This document shows positions 7,938 through 15,502 of a stretch of DNA of 33,717 bases, in pieces. Each line of letters begins with the position of its first letter. Position 1 is the first letter of the stretch. The stretch spans positions 1 to 33,717 of the forward strand of contig CAIPAY010000209.1 of NCBI GenBank assembly GCA_903863195.1, written 5' to 3'. A program made the translations under genes and the position numbers. The notes under the pieces were generated by a model. That model ran no database searches. It saw only the letters and a program-made list of their open reading frames with translations, and was not told the origin of the DNA. Source of the DNA: an uncultured Holophagaceae bacterium (lineage in GTDB: Bacteria; Acidobacteriota; Holophagae; Holophagales; Holophagaceae).

Positions 7938-9146
7938 CTACCGGCCGCTGTCCATGGCCTCGAGGCGCTGGCTCCACCACTGCACCACGGCCCGCGCGAG
8001 CTGATCTTTCGGGAGCGGTCCCAGCGGGTGGTGCGCGCCCTGGGGAGTGATCGGGGTCAGGGTGTTGGCCTGGGGCCCGAAGGCCCGGCCGCCCTGCACA
8101 TCGTTCACCAGCACTGCGTCGAGCCCCTTCTTCTGGAGCTTCGCGGCCGCGTGCTCCAGGTGGTGCTGACTCTCGGCCGCGAAGCCGATCGCCCACTGGT
8201 CTGGACGGCGCGCGGCGGCGAGGGTCGCCAGGATGTCCGGGGTCCGGACCAGGACCACCATCTCGGGACCTTCTCCCTTCTTGGCCTTCTCGGAAGCGGT
8301 CTGCTCCGGCCGCTGGTCCGCCACGGCGGCGGCGGCCACCAGACCGTCGGCGTCCGCCCAGCGGGCCTGGCACGCCGCCAGCATCTCCTCGGCGCTGCGC
8401 ACCCGGATGGTCTCGACGCCCCAGGGGGCGGGCAGGTCGCCGCCCAGCACCAGCTGGACGCTGGCGCCCGCGTCCCGGAAGGCCCGGGCCAGCTCGACAC
8501 CCATGGCGCCGGTGCTGCGGTTGGTGAGGAGGCGGACCGGGTCCAGGTCCTCCCGGGTCGGCCCCGAGGTGATGACCACCCGCCGGCCCGCCAGGCCGCG
8601 CAGCTTCGGGGCCGCGAGCATCTGGATGGCCTCGGCGATGACCGCGACCTCCGCCAGCTTGCCGGCCCCCTCCTCGCCGCAGGCCAGGAGCCCCGAGCCG
8701 GGCTCCACCACCGCGTGGCCGAAGGACCTCAAGCGGGTCAGGTTCGCCTGCACGGCGGGATGCTCCCACATGCCGGTGTTCATGGCCGGGGCCCACAGCA
8801 CCGGGGCACGGGTGGCCAGCAGCACGGTGCTCAGCAGGTCCGAGGCCAGGCCATTGGCCGTCTTCCCCAGGCTGTTCGCGGTGGCCGGCACCACGGCCAC
8901 CAGGTCCGCCCAACGGGCCAGCTCGATATGCTCGACGGTGGGGTTCGCACGCCACTCAAACTGGTCGGGGTTGGCGCCGTAGCAGGGCTCGCCCGTCAGG
9001 CTGCTGAGGGTCAGGGGGGTGATGAACCGCGCGCCGGCCTCGGTGAGGATGCAGCGCACCCGGTGCCCCTGGTTGACCAGCAAGCGGGCCAACTCAGCGG
9101 ACTTGTACGCGGCCACGCCGCCGGTAATGCCGAGGATGATCTGCAT
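7938..9146 (-). CDS. coaBC: Bifunctional phosphopantothenoylcysteine decarboxylase / phosphopantothenate-cysteine ligase
   Basis: CoaBC performs two steps of coenzyme A synthesis: it joins cysteine to 4'-phosphopantothenate and then decarboxylates the product. The 402 residues fit the fused family. The N-terminal CoaC flavoprotein half has GITGGVAAYKS, His73 in VEHIELARWAD, the substrate clamp PAMNTGMWEHP at 120-130 and Cys156 in LLACGEEGAGK. The CoaB half starts near 187 with RRVVITSGPTRE and NRSTGAMG, followed by the Lys-rich SEKAKKGE loop. The start at 9146 (MQIILGITGG) is preceded by GGAG at 8 bases. The open frame continues 76 codons upstream, across the intergenic promoter and into rpoZ, and is rejected. 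It is divergent from rpoZ. Confidence 0.96.
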   Translation of the reverse strand: MQIILGITGGVAAYKSAELARLLVNQGHRVRCILTEAGARFITPLTLSSLTGEPCYGANPDQFEWRANPTVEHIELARWADLVAVVPATANSLGKTANGLASDLLSTVLLATRAPVLWAPAMNTGMWEHPAVQANLTRLRSFGHAVVEPGSGLLACGEEGAGKLAEVAVIAEAIQMLAAPKLRGLAGRRVVITSGPTREDLDPVRLLTNRSTGAMGVELARAFRDAGASVQLVLGGDLPAPWGVETIRVRSAEEMLAACQARWADADGLVAAAAVADQRPEQTASEKAKKGEGPEMVVLVRTPDILATLAAARRPDQWAIGFAAESQHHLEHAAAKLQKKGLDAVLVNDVQGGRAFGPQANTLTPITPQGAHHPLGPLPKDQLARAVVQWWSQRLEAMDSGR

Positions 9147-9186
9147 GGGTCGGGCTCCCGGGACCCTCCATCCTACTCCAGACACA

Positions 9187-9215
9187 TTGATTGAGCCGCG
9201 ATCCGGTGTTATGCT
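9187..9215 (+). promoter_or_regulatory. Sigma70-type promoter of rpoZ
   Basis: TTGATT at 9187-9192 and TATGCT at 9210-9215 are separated by exactly 17 bases. The -10 box lies 18 bases before the rpoZ start codon at 9234, so the leader is very short. GGAGAG lies just upstream of that start. It is the clearest promoter in the window. Confidence 0.75.
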
Positions 9216-9233
9216 TCCTGGTTCGGAGAGCCC

Positions 9234-9518
9234 ATGACCCAGCGCACCATTGTTCGTGTCCCGGATGAGATCGCCAACAAGTACCGCTTCGTCGTCGTGG
9301 CGGGCAAGCGCTGTGAACAGCTGCAGCGCGGCGCCTTCCCCAAGGTCGAGGTGGTCGTCCCCGTGAACAAGCACGGGCAGGCCCAGGATGCGCCCAAGCT
9401 GGCCTCCTTCTGGGGCCAGGTGGCCGTGGCCGAGGTCGAAGAGAACCGCATCGCCTTCGAGGAAGCGGAAGTCATTCCCCTCGACGACACCGTGGTCGTG
9501 CCGATCTCCAGCGAGTAG
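9234..9518 (+). CDS. rpoZ: RNA polymerase omega subunit (probable)
   Basis: Omega helps assemble RNA polymerase by clamping the beta-prime C-terminus. The 94-residue product begins MTQRTIVRVPDEIANKYRFV and continues VVAGKRCEQLQRGAFP. This matches the omega pattern of an N-terminal helix, a NKYRFVxVAxxRxxQL core and a run of basic and Gln residues. The C-terminal half (45-94) is acidic and less conserved, with EVEENRIAFEEAEVIPLDD. The adjoining coaBC is a classical rpoZ neighbour, though here the two genes diverge instead of lying in series. The gene has its own sigma70 promoter and a strong terminator hairpin and so is a single-gene unit. The call is by motif and context, without an alignment. 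Confidence 0.75.
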   Translation: MTQRTIVRVPDEIANKYRFVVVAGKRCEQLQRGAFPKVEVVVPVNKHGQAQDAPKLASFWGQVAVAEVEENRIAFEEAEVIPLDDTVVVPISSE

Positions 9519-9523
9519 TCGTC

Positions 9524-9574
9524 CTCAGGAAATGCAGAAGGCCCCCATCGCGGGGGCCTTCTGCATTTCCTGAG
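9524..9574 (+). terminator. Very long perfect hairpin after rpoZ
   Basis: Bases 9524-9546 and 9552-9574 are perfectly complementary over 23 bp with a 5-base loop (ATCGC). The stem combines a GC-rich top (AAGGCCCCC) with an AT-richer base. It begins 6 bases after the rpoZ stop and precedes the TetR operon. There is no U-run after it, so it may act as a terminator, a transcript-stabilising 3' stem, or both. Confidence 0.8.
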
Positions 9575-9628
9575 TCACTTGGACTGACCGAAAAATAGCC
9601 CTTGCGCTCCGCGCTTGGAGGAACCAAT

Positions 9629-9646
9629 ATTCAACACCTGTTGAAT
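9629..9646. promoter_or_regulatory. Palindromic operator of the TetR-family gene
   Basis: ATTCAACA, two bases (CC), TGTTGAAT form a perfect 18-base palindrome ending 9 bases before the TetR start codon at 9656. Size, symmetry and place are typical of an autoregulatory TetR-family operator. A poor promoter match (TTGCGC at 9602, CAATAT at 9625, 17 bases apart) would place the operator over the -10 and start-site region. No second copy was seen in the window. Confidence 0.6.
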
Positions 9647-9655
9647 TGGACCTCC

Positions 9656-10339
9656 ATGCCAAGCCCCCTGCCCTCCAGAAGCCGCGGTCCCAAGCCCACC
9701 AAGGTGGACCCGGACCACCTGCTGGATGCCGCCCAGGCGGTCTTCGCCGAGGAAGGGCTGCGGGCCGCAAGCCTCCGGGCCATCGCCCGCCGGGCGGGCT
9801 GCGATCCCGCGCTGATCTACTACCACTTCTCCAGCAAGGAGGCCCTCTTCCTGGCCCTGCTGAACCGGCGCTTCCCCGCACTGCTGCGGGACATGGCGCG
9901 GCTGGCCGAGCCCACCGACCTGCGGCCCACCCCGCTGCGGCTCTGGGAGGTGCTGCTCATCTACCACCGGTATTTCAAGGATGACCCGGGCATCCGCGCC
10001 CTCATCCGCGGCGAGATCGTCCGAGGCGCCGAGGGGCTCGGGCACCTCATCGAGGACCAGATCCGGCCCATGGTCGGGTCCATCCGGCAGATCTTCGAGC
10101 AGGGCATCGCGCGCGGCGAGGTCCGCCCCGGGGTCCAGCCGCTCCTGGCCACGTTCTTCCTGGCCAAGATGCAGCTCGAGATCCTGGATGTGCTCCCCGC
10201 AGTGCTGCCCCTGCTCATGGAGCTGCCGCCGGAGGGCGCGGTCCTCACCGGCATGCGCGCCTGGCTGGAGATCCTCTGGCGAGGCGTCGCCCTGGATGCC
10301 TCCGCCCCCCTGCCCACACTGCCTTACCCCCAGGCCTGA
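9656..10339 (+). CDS. TetR-family transcriptional regulator, CecR/YbiH-like by context
   Basis: The protein has 227 residues. The N-terminal helix-turn-helix domain (about 17-60) reads LLDAAQAVFAEEGLRAASL, then AIARRAGCDPALIYYHF and SSKEALF, all standard for TetR repressors. The C-terminal ligand domain (about 70-215) is helical and specific to the subfamily. The start at 9656 gives MPSPLPSRSRGPKP; an upstream in-frame ATG at 9602 would place the palindromic operator inside the gene and is unlikely. The stop is 10 bases before the membrane-fusion gene, making it the first gene of the exporter operon. In E. coli the equivalent neighbour is cecR (ybiH) beside ybhGFSR. I infer that it represses this operon and is released by an unknown exported compound. 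Confidence 0.9.
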   Translation: MPSPLPSRSRGPKPTKVDPDHLLDAAQAVFAEEGLRAASLRAIARRAGCDPALIYYHFSSKEALFLALLNRRFPALLRDMARLAEPTDLRPTPLRLWEVLLIYHRYFKDDPGIRALIRGEIVRGAEGLGHLIEDQIRPMVGSIRQIFEQGIARGEVRPGVQPLLATFFLAKMQLEILDVLPAVLPLLMELPPEGAVLTGMRAWLEILWRGVALDASAPLPTLPYPQA

Positions 10340-10349
10340 AAGGACTCCC

Positions 10350-11330
10350 ATGCGCTACCCCGACCTCGCCCGGATCACCCTCGTCGCTGCCACGGTGCTG
10401 CTGGCCACCGCCTGCCGCAGCCACCCGGAGGCCCGGCTCAAGCTCTCGGGTAACATCGAGGTGATCCAGATGGGCGCCAGCTTCAGGGTGGCCGGCAAGG
10501 TGCTGGAGCGCCCCGTGGACGAGGGCCAGGTGGTGCAGGCCGGGCAGCTGCTGGCCCGGCTCGACGCCCGGGACCTGGAGCAGCAGGCCGCCGGGCGCAC
10601 CGCGGACGTGGCCACGGCCCGGGCTGTGCTTGACGCCCTGCTCGCGGGCTCGCGCCCCGAGGAGGTCGAGGCCTCCAAGGCCGCCCTGGAGCAGGCCAGC
10701 GCCGACCTCCGCCGCCTGGAGCCCGACGAGGCCCGCGTCCGGGACCTCTACCAGAAGGGGATCCTCTCGGTGCGGGACTACGAGGCCTCCCGGGCCGCCT
10801 TCGAGGCCGCCCGCGGCAAGGTCCGGCAGGCCGAGCAGCAGTACGCCCTCGTGAAGAAGGGGCCGAGGAAGGAAGACATCGACCAGGCCCGGGCCCGCTT
10901 CGAGTCGGCCAGCCAGGCCTTGGCCCTGGCCCAGACCCAGCTGGGCTACGCGACCCTCGTGGCCCCGACCGCGGGCGTCATCCTCTCGAAGAACGTCGAG
11001 CCCATGGAATACGTCGCCCCCGGCACCGCCGTGGTGACCCTGGCGAACCTGGGCCAGGTCTGGCTGCGCGCCTACGTGGAGGAGGCCGACCTGGGCCGCG
11101 TGAAGGTGGGCCAGCAGGCCTTCGTCACCTCGGACACCTATCCAGGGAAGCGCTACGAAGGCCGCGTCTCCTTCATCTCCTCCGAGGCGGAGTTCACCCC
11201 CAAGAGTGTCCAGACCCGCAAGGAGCGCGCGAAGCTCGTCTACCGCATCAAGGTCGACCTCCCCAACCCGGCCATGGAGCTGAAGCCAGGGATGCCCGTG
11301 GACGCCGAGATCGTGCTGGACGGCCGCTGA
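10350..11330 (+). CDS. Membrane-fusion (HlyD/YbhG-type) lipoprotein of ABC exporter
   Basis: This periplasmic adaptor links the inner-membrane exporter to an outer-membrane channel. It has 326 residues. A lipoprotein signal ends LLATAC (Cys22). A first half-lipoyl/barrel block (about 32-75) contains VAGKVLERPVDEGQVV and QLLARLD, with a coiled-coil hairpin from about 75 to 195 rich in Ala, Glu, Arg and Gln. The second half-lipoyl block (about 203-225) has APTAGVILSKNVEPMEYV, followed by the beta-barrel segment ending GMPVDAEIVLDG. YbhG is secreted by a non-lipoprotein signal in E. coli, so the lipid anchor is a variation. The start at 10350 lies 10 bases after the TetR stop. Its TGA overlaps the next ATG by one base. 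Confidence 0.92.
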   Translation: MRYPDLARITLVAATVLLATACRSHPEARLKLSGNIEVIQMGASFRVAGKVLERPVDEGQVVQAGQLLARLDARDLEQQAAGRTADVATARAVLDALLAGSRPEEVEASKAALEQASADLRRLEPDEARVRDLYQKGILSVRDYEASRAAFEAARGKVRQAEQQYALVKKGPRKEDIDQARARFESASQALALAQTQLGYATLVAPTAGVILSKNVEPMEYVAPGTAVVTLANLGQVWLRAYVEEADLGRVKVGQQAFVTSDTYPGKRYEGRVSFISSEAEFTPKSVQTRKERAKLVYRIKVDLPNPAMELKPGMPVDAEIVLDGR

Positions 11331-12250
11331 TGGAGACGGTCCGGGCCCAGGCGCTGACGCGCCGCTTCGGAGACCTGGTGGCCCTGGATGGGCTCAGCCT
11401 GGCCGTGGAGGAGGGCGAGATCTTCGGCCTCGTGGGTCCTGACGGGGCCGGCAAGACCACTACCATGCGCCTGCTCACGGGCATCCTGGAGCCCAGCTCC
11501 GGCGAGGCCTGGGTGGACGGGCTTCCCGTGCGGGGCCAGGCCGAGGCCATCAAGGAGCGCATCGGCTACATGGCCCAGCGCTTCGGGCTCTACCCGGACC
11601 TCACGGTGCTGGAGAACCTCGACTTCTACGCGGACCTCTACGAGGTGCCCCGGGCGGGCCGCGGCGAGCGGGTCGAGCGGCTCCTGGCCTTCAGCAACCT
11701 CACGCCCTTCAAGCGCCGCCAGGCGGGCAACCTCTCGGGCGGCATGAAGCAGAAGCTGGGCCTGGCCTGCGCCCTCATCCACACGCCCCGGGTGCTCTTC
11801 CTGGACGAGCCCACCAACGGCGTGGATCCCGTCTCCCGCCGCGACTTCTGGCGCATCCTCTACCAGCTCCAGCAGGAGCGGGTGACCATCTTCGTCTCCA
11901 CGGCCTACCTGGACGAGGCTGAGCGCTGCAACCGCGTCGGCCTGCTGCACCAGGGCCGGCTCCTGGCCTGCGACACCGTGGACGGCGTGAAGCAGCTGTT
12001 GAAGGGGACCCTCCTGGAGCTACGCTGCGACACCCCCTGGCAGGCCGCCGCCCACCTGCGCGAGGCGGCCCTGGGCACCGTGGCCCTCTTCGGGGACCGC
12101 CTCCACATCCTGGTCGAGTCGGCGGAGGAGGCGCAGCCGCGGATCGAGGCCGTGCTCCGCGCCGCGGGCATCGCCACCCAGGAGTTGCGGGTCATCGAAC
12201 CCACCCTCGAGGACGTGTTCACCTCCGCGATTCCGGCCGGTGGCGCATGA
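11330..12250 (+). CDS. ABC exporter ATPase, first (YbhF N-terminal half-like)
   Basis: This nucleotide-binding subunit of 306 residues has Walker A GPDGAGKTT at 36-44, signature LSGGM at 135-139 and Walker B VLFLDEP at 155-161. The GPDGAGKTT loop with Asp in place of the usual Asn is the form I recall for the first ATPase half of E. coli YbhF. At the switch loop the expected His is Ala192 (STAYLDEAE), so this site is probably hydrolysis-poor. The C-terminal 85 residues form the usual accessory domain. It overlaps the upstream gene by one base and the downstream ATPase gene by four (ATGA), so translation is coupled. It is expected to pair with the next protein as a heterodimer. Confidence 0.93.
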   Translation: METVRAQALTRRFGDLVALDGLSLAVEEGEIFGLVGPDGAGKTTTMRLLTGILEPSSGEAWVDGLPVRGQAEAIKERIGYMAQRFGLYPDLTVLENLDFYADLYEVPRAGRGERVERLLAFSNLTPFKRRQAGNLSGGMKQKLGLACALIHTPRVLFLDEPTNGVDPVSRRDFWRILYQLQQERVTIFVSTAYLDEAERCNRVGLLHQGRLLACDTVDGVKQLLKGTLLELRCDTPWQAAAHLREAALGTVALFGDRLHILVESAEEAQPRIEAVLRAAGIATQELRVIEPTLEDVFTSAIPAGGA

Positions 12251-13209
12251 GCGGGTCTGCCGTCACCCTGCGGGACCTGGAGCGGCGCTTCGGGGACTTC
12301 GTGGCCGTGAACCGTATCAGTCTGGATGTCAGCCGGGGCGAGATCTTCGGCTTCCTCGGCCCCAACGGCGCCGGCAAGTCCACCACCATCCGCATGCTCT
12401 GCGGGCTGCTGGAGCCCTCGGGCGGCAGCGGCACCGTGGCGGGCTTCGACATCCGCACCGAGCGGGAGCAGATCAAGCGCAGCATCGGCTACATGAGCCA
12501 GAAGTTCAGCCTCTACGACGACCTGACTGTCGAGGAGAACATCGACTTCTACAGCGGCATCTACGGGATCCCCCGGGCGAAGAAGGCCGAGCGGAAGGCC
12601 TGGGTGCTGGAGATGGCGGGCCTGCAGGAGCACCGCCGCCACCGCACGGGCCAGCTGCCCGGCGGCTGGAAGCAGCGCCTCTCCCTGGGCTGCGCCCTGC
12701 TCCACGAGCCCGAGGTGCTCTTCCTGGACGAGCCCACCTCCGGCGTGGATCCCCTGAGCCGGCGCAGCTTCTGGGACCTCATCCACCACCTGGCGCACCA
12801 AGGCGTGACCGTCTTCGTCACCACCCACTACATGGAGGAGGCCGAGTACTGCGACCGCCTGGCCCTCATCTACCGGGGCGAGCTGGCGGCCCTGGGGACC
12901 CCCGCCGAGATGAAGGGGCACCTCATGGTCGACCAGGTGCTGTCCGTCACCTGCGAGCGCTCCCATGAGGCCCTGGGGATCGCCGCGATGGTGCCCGGAG
13001 TCCGGGACGCCGCCCTCTTTGGCCGGGACCTCCACCTCATGACCGAGGATGCGGAGGCCCTGGCCCCCTCGCTGCGCCTGGCGCTGGAGCAGGCTGGGTT
13101 CCGTGTGGACCGCACCGAGCGCATCGAGCCCTCCCTGGAGGATGTCTTCGTGTCCCTCATCGAGGCCCGGGACCGCGCCGACGGCGCCCAGCAGGAGTTC
13201 ACCGCATGA
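12247..13209 (+). CDS. ABC exporter ATPase, second (YbhF C-terminal half-like)
   Basis: This subunit has 320 residues. It carries Walker A GPNGAGKST at 38-46, Walker B VLFLDEP at 157-163 and an intact switch His194 in TTHYMEEAE. Its signature is altered to LPGGW at 137-141 in place of LSGGQ. E. coli YbhF has a similarly altered signature in its second half. In a heterodimer with the upstream ATPase, this protein's Walker A and His194 would face the canonical LSGGM, giving one good site and one degenerate site. The gene overlaps both neighbours by four bases (ATGA at 12247 and 13206). In E. coli both halves are one polypeptide; here they are two genes. Confidence 0.93.
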   Translation: MSGSAVTLRDLERRFGDFVAVNRISLDVSRGEIFGFLGPNGAGKSTTIRMLCGLLEPSGGSGTVAGFDIRTEREQIKRSIGYMSQKFSLYDDLTVEENIDFYSGIYGIPRAKKAERKAWVLEMAGLQEHRRHRTGQLPGGWKQRLSLGCALLHEPEVLFLDEPTSGVDPLSRRSFWDLIHHLAHQGVTVFVTTHYMEEAEYCDRLALIYRGELAALGTPAEMKGHLMVDQVLSVTCERSHEALGIAAMVPGVRDAALFGRDLHLMTEDAEALAPSLRLALEQAGFRVDRTERIEPSLEDVFVSLIEARDRADGAQQEFTA

Positions 13210-14357
13210 GCGCGCCGCGGCTGCTCTCCCTCCGCCGCCTCGCGGCCGTCGCCCGGAAGGAGTTCCTCCACGTCCTGCGCGACCGGCGCGCCCTGGGCAT
13301 CGCCATCGTGCTGCCCATGATCATGCTCATGATCTTCGGCTACGCCCTCACGCTGGACCTGGACCGCGTGCCGCTGGCGGTGCTGGACCAGAGCCGCACG
13401 CCCCAGAGTCGGGAGCTGGTGGCCCGCTTCGAGGGCTCCCGCTACTTCTCGGTGGTGACTCGGGCCGCGGATACCCGCGAGGTCGAGACCGCCCTCAGCC
13501 GCGGCCAGGCCATGCTGGCCCTGGTGATCCCCGTGGACTTCGGCCGGCGCGTGGCCGCCGAGCGGACCACCCAGGTGCAGGTGCTGGCGGACGGCAGCGA
13601 CGCCAACACGACCACCCTGGCCCTCGCCTACGCCGAGAGCATCGTGCGCGGATACTCCCAGGGGATCCTGGTGGAGAAGGTCCGGCGCCTCACCGGCAGC
13701 AGCCCCGCCCTGCCCCTGGAGCTGCGCGTCCGGGCCTGGTTCAACACGGACATGGAGTCCAAGGTCTTCATCGTGCCCGGCCTCATCGCCGTGATCATGA
13801 TGCTCATCACGGCCCTGCTGACCTCCCTCACCATCGCCCGCGAGTGGGAGACGGGTACCATGGAGCAGCTCATCTCCACGCCCGTGCGCGGCCCGGAGTT
13901 GATCCTCGGCAAGCTCGCGCCCTACTTCGTCATCGGCATGGTGGACATGCTGCTGTCCGTGCTGGCCGGCCGGTTCCTCTTCGACGTCCCGATCCGGGGC
14001 AGCCTCCTGCTGCTCTTCGGCGTGTCCGCCGTGTTCCTGGTTGGCGCCCTCGCCCTGGGCATCTTCATCAGCACCCTGGCCAAGACCCAGCTCCTGGCCA
14101 GCCAGGCGGCCTTCGTCGCCACCTTCCTGCCGGCCTTCCTCCTGTCGGGCTTCATGTTTGACATCGGGAACATGCCGAAGCCCATGCAGGTGGTGACCTA
14201 CCTGATCCCCGCCCGCTACTTCGTGACCATCCTCCGGGGCCTCTACCTCAAGGGCGCGGGCATCCCCGAGCTCTGGCCCGAGTGCCTGCTCATGGTGGCC
14301 TTCGCCACGCTGATGCTCCTGCTCGCCTTCCGCACCTTCAAGAAACGCCTGGACTGA
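13206..14357 (+). CDS. ABC-2 type permease, YbhS-like
   Basis: The protein has 383 residues. A basic cytoplasmic start is followed by a first membrane helix (about 31-50, IAIVLPMIMLMIFGYALTL). A large extracytoplasmic loop (about 51-190) leads to five more hydrophobic segments between about 195 and 380. The ABC-2 block EWETGTMEQLISTPVRGPEL follows the second helix and is a family hallmark. It overlaps the ATPase gene by four bases and is followed 14 bases later by a second permease of the same architecture. The pair would form the heterodimeric membrane core of the exporter. In E. coli YbhFSR affects sensitivity to chloramphenicol and cephalosporins and sodium efflux has been proposed; the substrate here is unknown. 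Confidence 0.92.
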   Translation: MSAPRLLSLRRLAAVARKEFLHVLRDRRALGIAIVLPMIMLMIFGYALTLDLDRVPLAVLDQSRTPQSRELVARFEGSRYFSVVTRAADTREVETALSRGQAMLALVIPVDFGRRVAAERTTQVQVLADGSDANTTTLALAYAESIVRGYSQGILVEKVRRLTGSSPALPLELRVRAWFNTDMESKVFIVPGLIAVIMMLITALLTSLTIAREWETGTMEQLISTPVRGPELILGKLAPYFVIGMVDMLLSVLAGRFLFDVPIRGSLLLLFGVSAVFLVGALALGIFISTLAKTQLLASQAAFVATFLPAFLLSGFMFDIGNMPKPMQVVTYLIPARYFVTILRGLYLKGAGIPELWPECLLMVAFATLMLLLAFRTFKKRLD

Positions 14358-14371
14358 GGAGGGACCCGCCC

Positions 14372-15502
14372 ATGCTTGAACGCCTCCTCCGCATGCTCAT
14401 CAAGGAGTTCATCCAGGTCCTCCGGAACCCCCGGATGCGGGCCGTCATCTTCATCGTGCCCGTGGTGCAGGTGCTCGTCATCGGCTACGCCGTGAACACA
14501 GACGTGCGCCATGTGCCCCTGGCCGTCTACGACCTGGATCGGACCCCGGCCAGCCGCGACCTCCTGGCCCGCTTCGAGGGCTCCGGCTGCTTCGATGTGG
14601 TGCGCCGCATCGGCTCGGAGCAGGAGATCCAGGCGGTGCTGGACGCGGGTGCGGCCAAGGCCGTGCTCCGCCTGAACCGGGGCTTCGCCGAAGACCTGGA
14701 CAGCAACCGAACGGCCCAGGCCCAGCTGCTGCTGGACGGCTCGGACTCCAACACCGCCAGCGTCATCCTGAGCTATGCCTCCCGCATCGCCGCCGACTTC
14801 AACCGCGCCCGCATGGAGCAGCGCTTCGCCCGGAGCGCGGGCCTGCGCCTGGAGGCCGAGCCCGTCACGCTGGTCGCCCGGGCCTGGTTCAACCCCAACC
14901 TCGACAGCCGCAACTTCTTCGTGCCGGGCGTACTGGCCATGCTCGTGGCCGTGATCTCCATCATCCTCTCCAGCATGGCCATCGTCCGCGAGCGGGAGAT
15001 CGGCACCATGGAACAGATCATGGTGACGCCCATCGGGCGGCTGGAGTTCATCCTCGGCAAGACCATCCCCTTCGCCCTCATCGGCTTCGTGGACGTGGCC
15101 CTCATCACCCTCGTTGCCGTCTTCTGGTTCCGGGTGCCCCTGCTCGGCAATCCCCTGATGCTGCTGCTGGGCACGGGGCTCTACCTGCTCAGCACCCTGG
15201 GCGTGGGCCTGTTCATCTCCACCGTGAGCGCCACCCAGCAGCAGGCCATGATGACGGCCTTCTTCTTCATGCTGCCGGCCTTCATGCTCTCGGGCTTTGT
15301 GTATCCCATCGCCAACATGCCCGAGGGCGTGCAGTGGCTCACCTACCTGAACCCCCTGCGCTACTACCTGGTAATCATCCGTGGCGTGTTCCTCAAGGGT
15401 CTCGGGCCCCAGGTACTCTGGCCCCAGCTGCTGGCCCTGGCCGCCCTGGGCGGCACCATGCTGGTGCTCGCCGCCGGGCGCTTCCGGAAGACCATGGCCT
15501 AG
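14372..15502 (+). CDS. ABC-2 type permease, YbhR-like
   Basis: The protein has 376 residues with the same plan as its upstream neighbour. A first helix (about 25-45, [17 protein letters not shown]) precedes a long external loop. The hallmark [20 protein letters not shown] follows the second helix, and then four more hydrophobic segments. The start at 14372 (MLERLLRML) has GGAGGG upstream; an in-frame ATG at 14282 would add 30 residues overlapping the previous gene. It is the last gene of the TetR-controlled operon. Its TAG stop shares the palindrome CTAG (15499-15502) with the stop of the convergent chemotaxis gene, so there is no room for a separate terminator. Confidence 0.92.
   Translation: MLERLLRMLIKEFIQVLRNPRMRAVIFIVPVVQVLVIGYAVNTDVRHVPLAVYDLDRTPASRDLLARFEGSGCFDVVRRIGSEQEIQAVLDAGAAKAVLRLNRGFAEDLDSNRTAQAQLLLDGSDSNTASVILSYASRIAADFNRARMEQRFARSAGLRLEAEPVTLVARAWFNPNLDSRNFFVPGVLAMLVAVISIILSSMAIVREREIGTMEQIMVTPIGRLEFILGKTIPFALIGFVDVALITLVAVFWFRVPLLGNPLMLLLGTGLYLLSTLGVGLFISTVSATQQQAMMTAFFFMLPAFMLSGFVYPIANMPEGVQWLTYLNPLRYYLVIIRGVFLKGLGPQVLWPQLLALAALGGTMLVLAAGRFRKTMA

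Noticed and set aside
9147..9374. A 76-residue N-terminal extension of CoaBC
   Set aside because: It crosses the rpoZ promoter and coding region on the other strand, and the family starts at MQIILGITGG.
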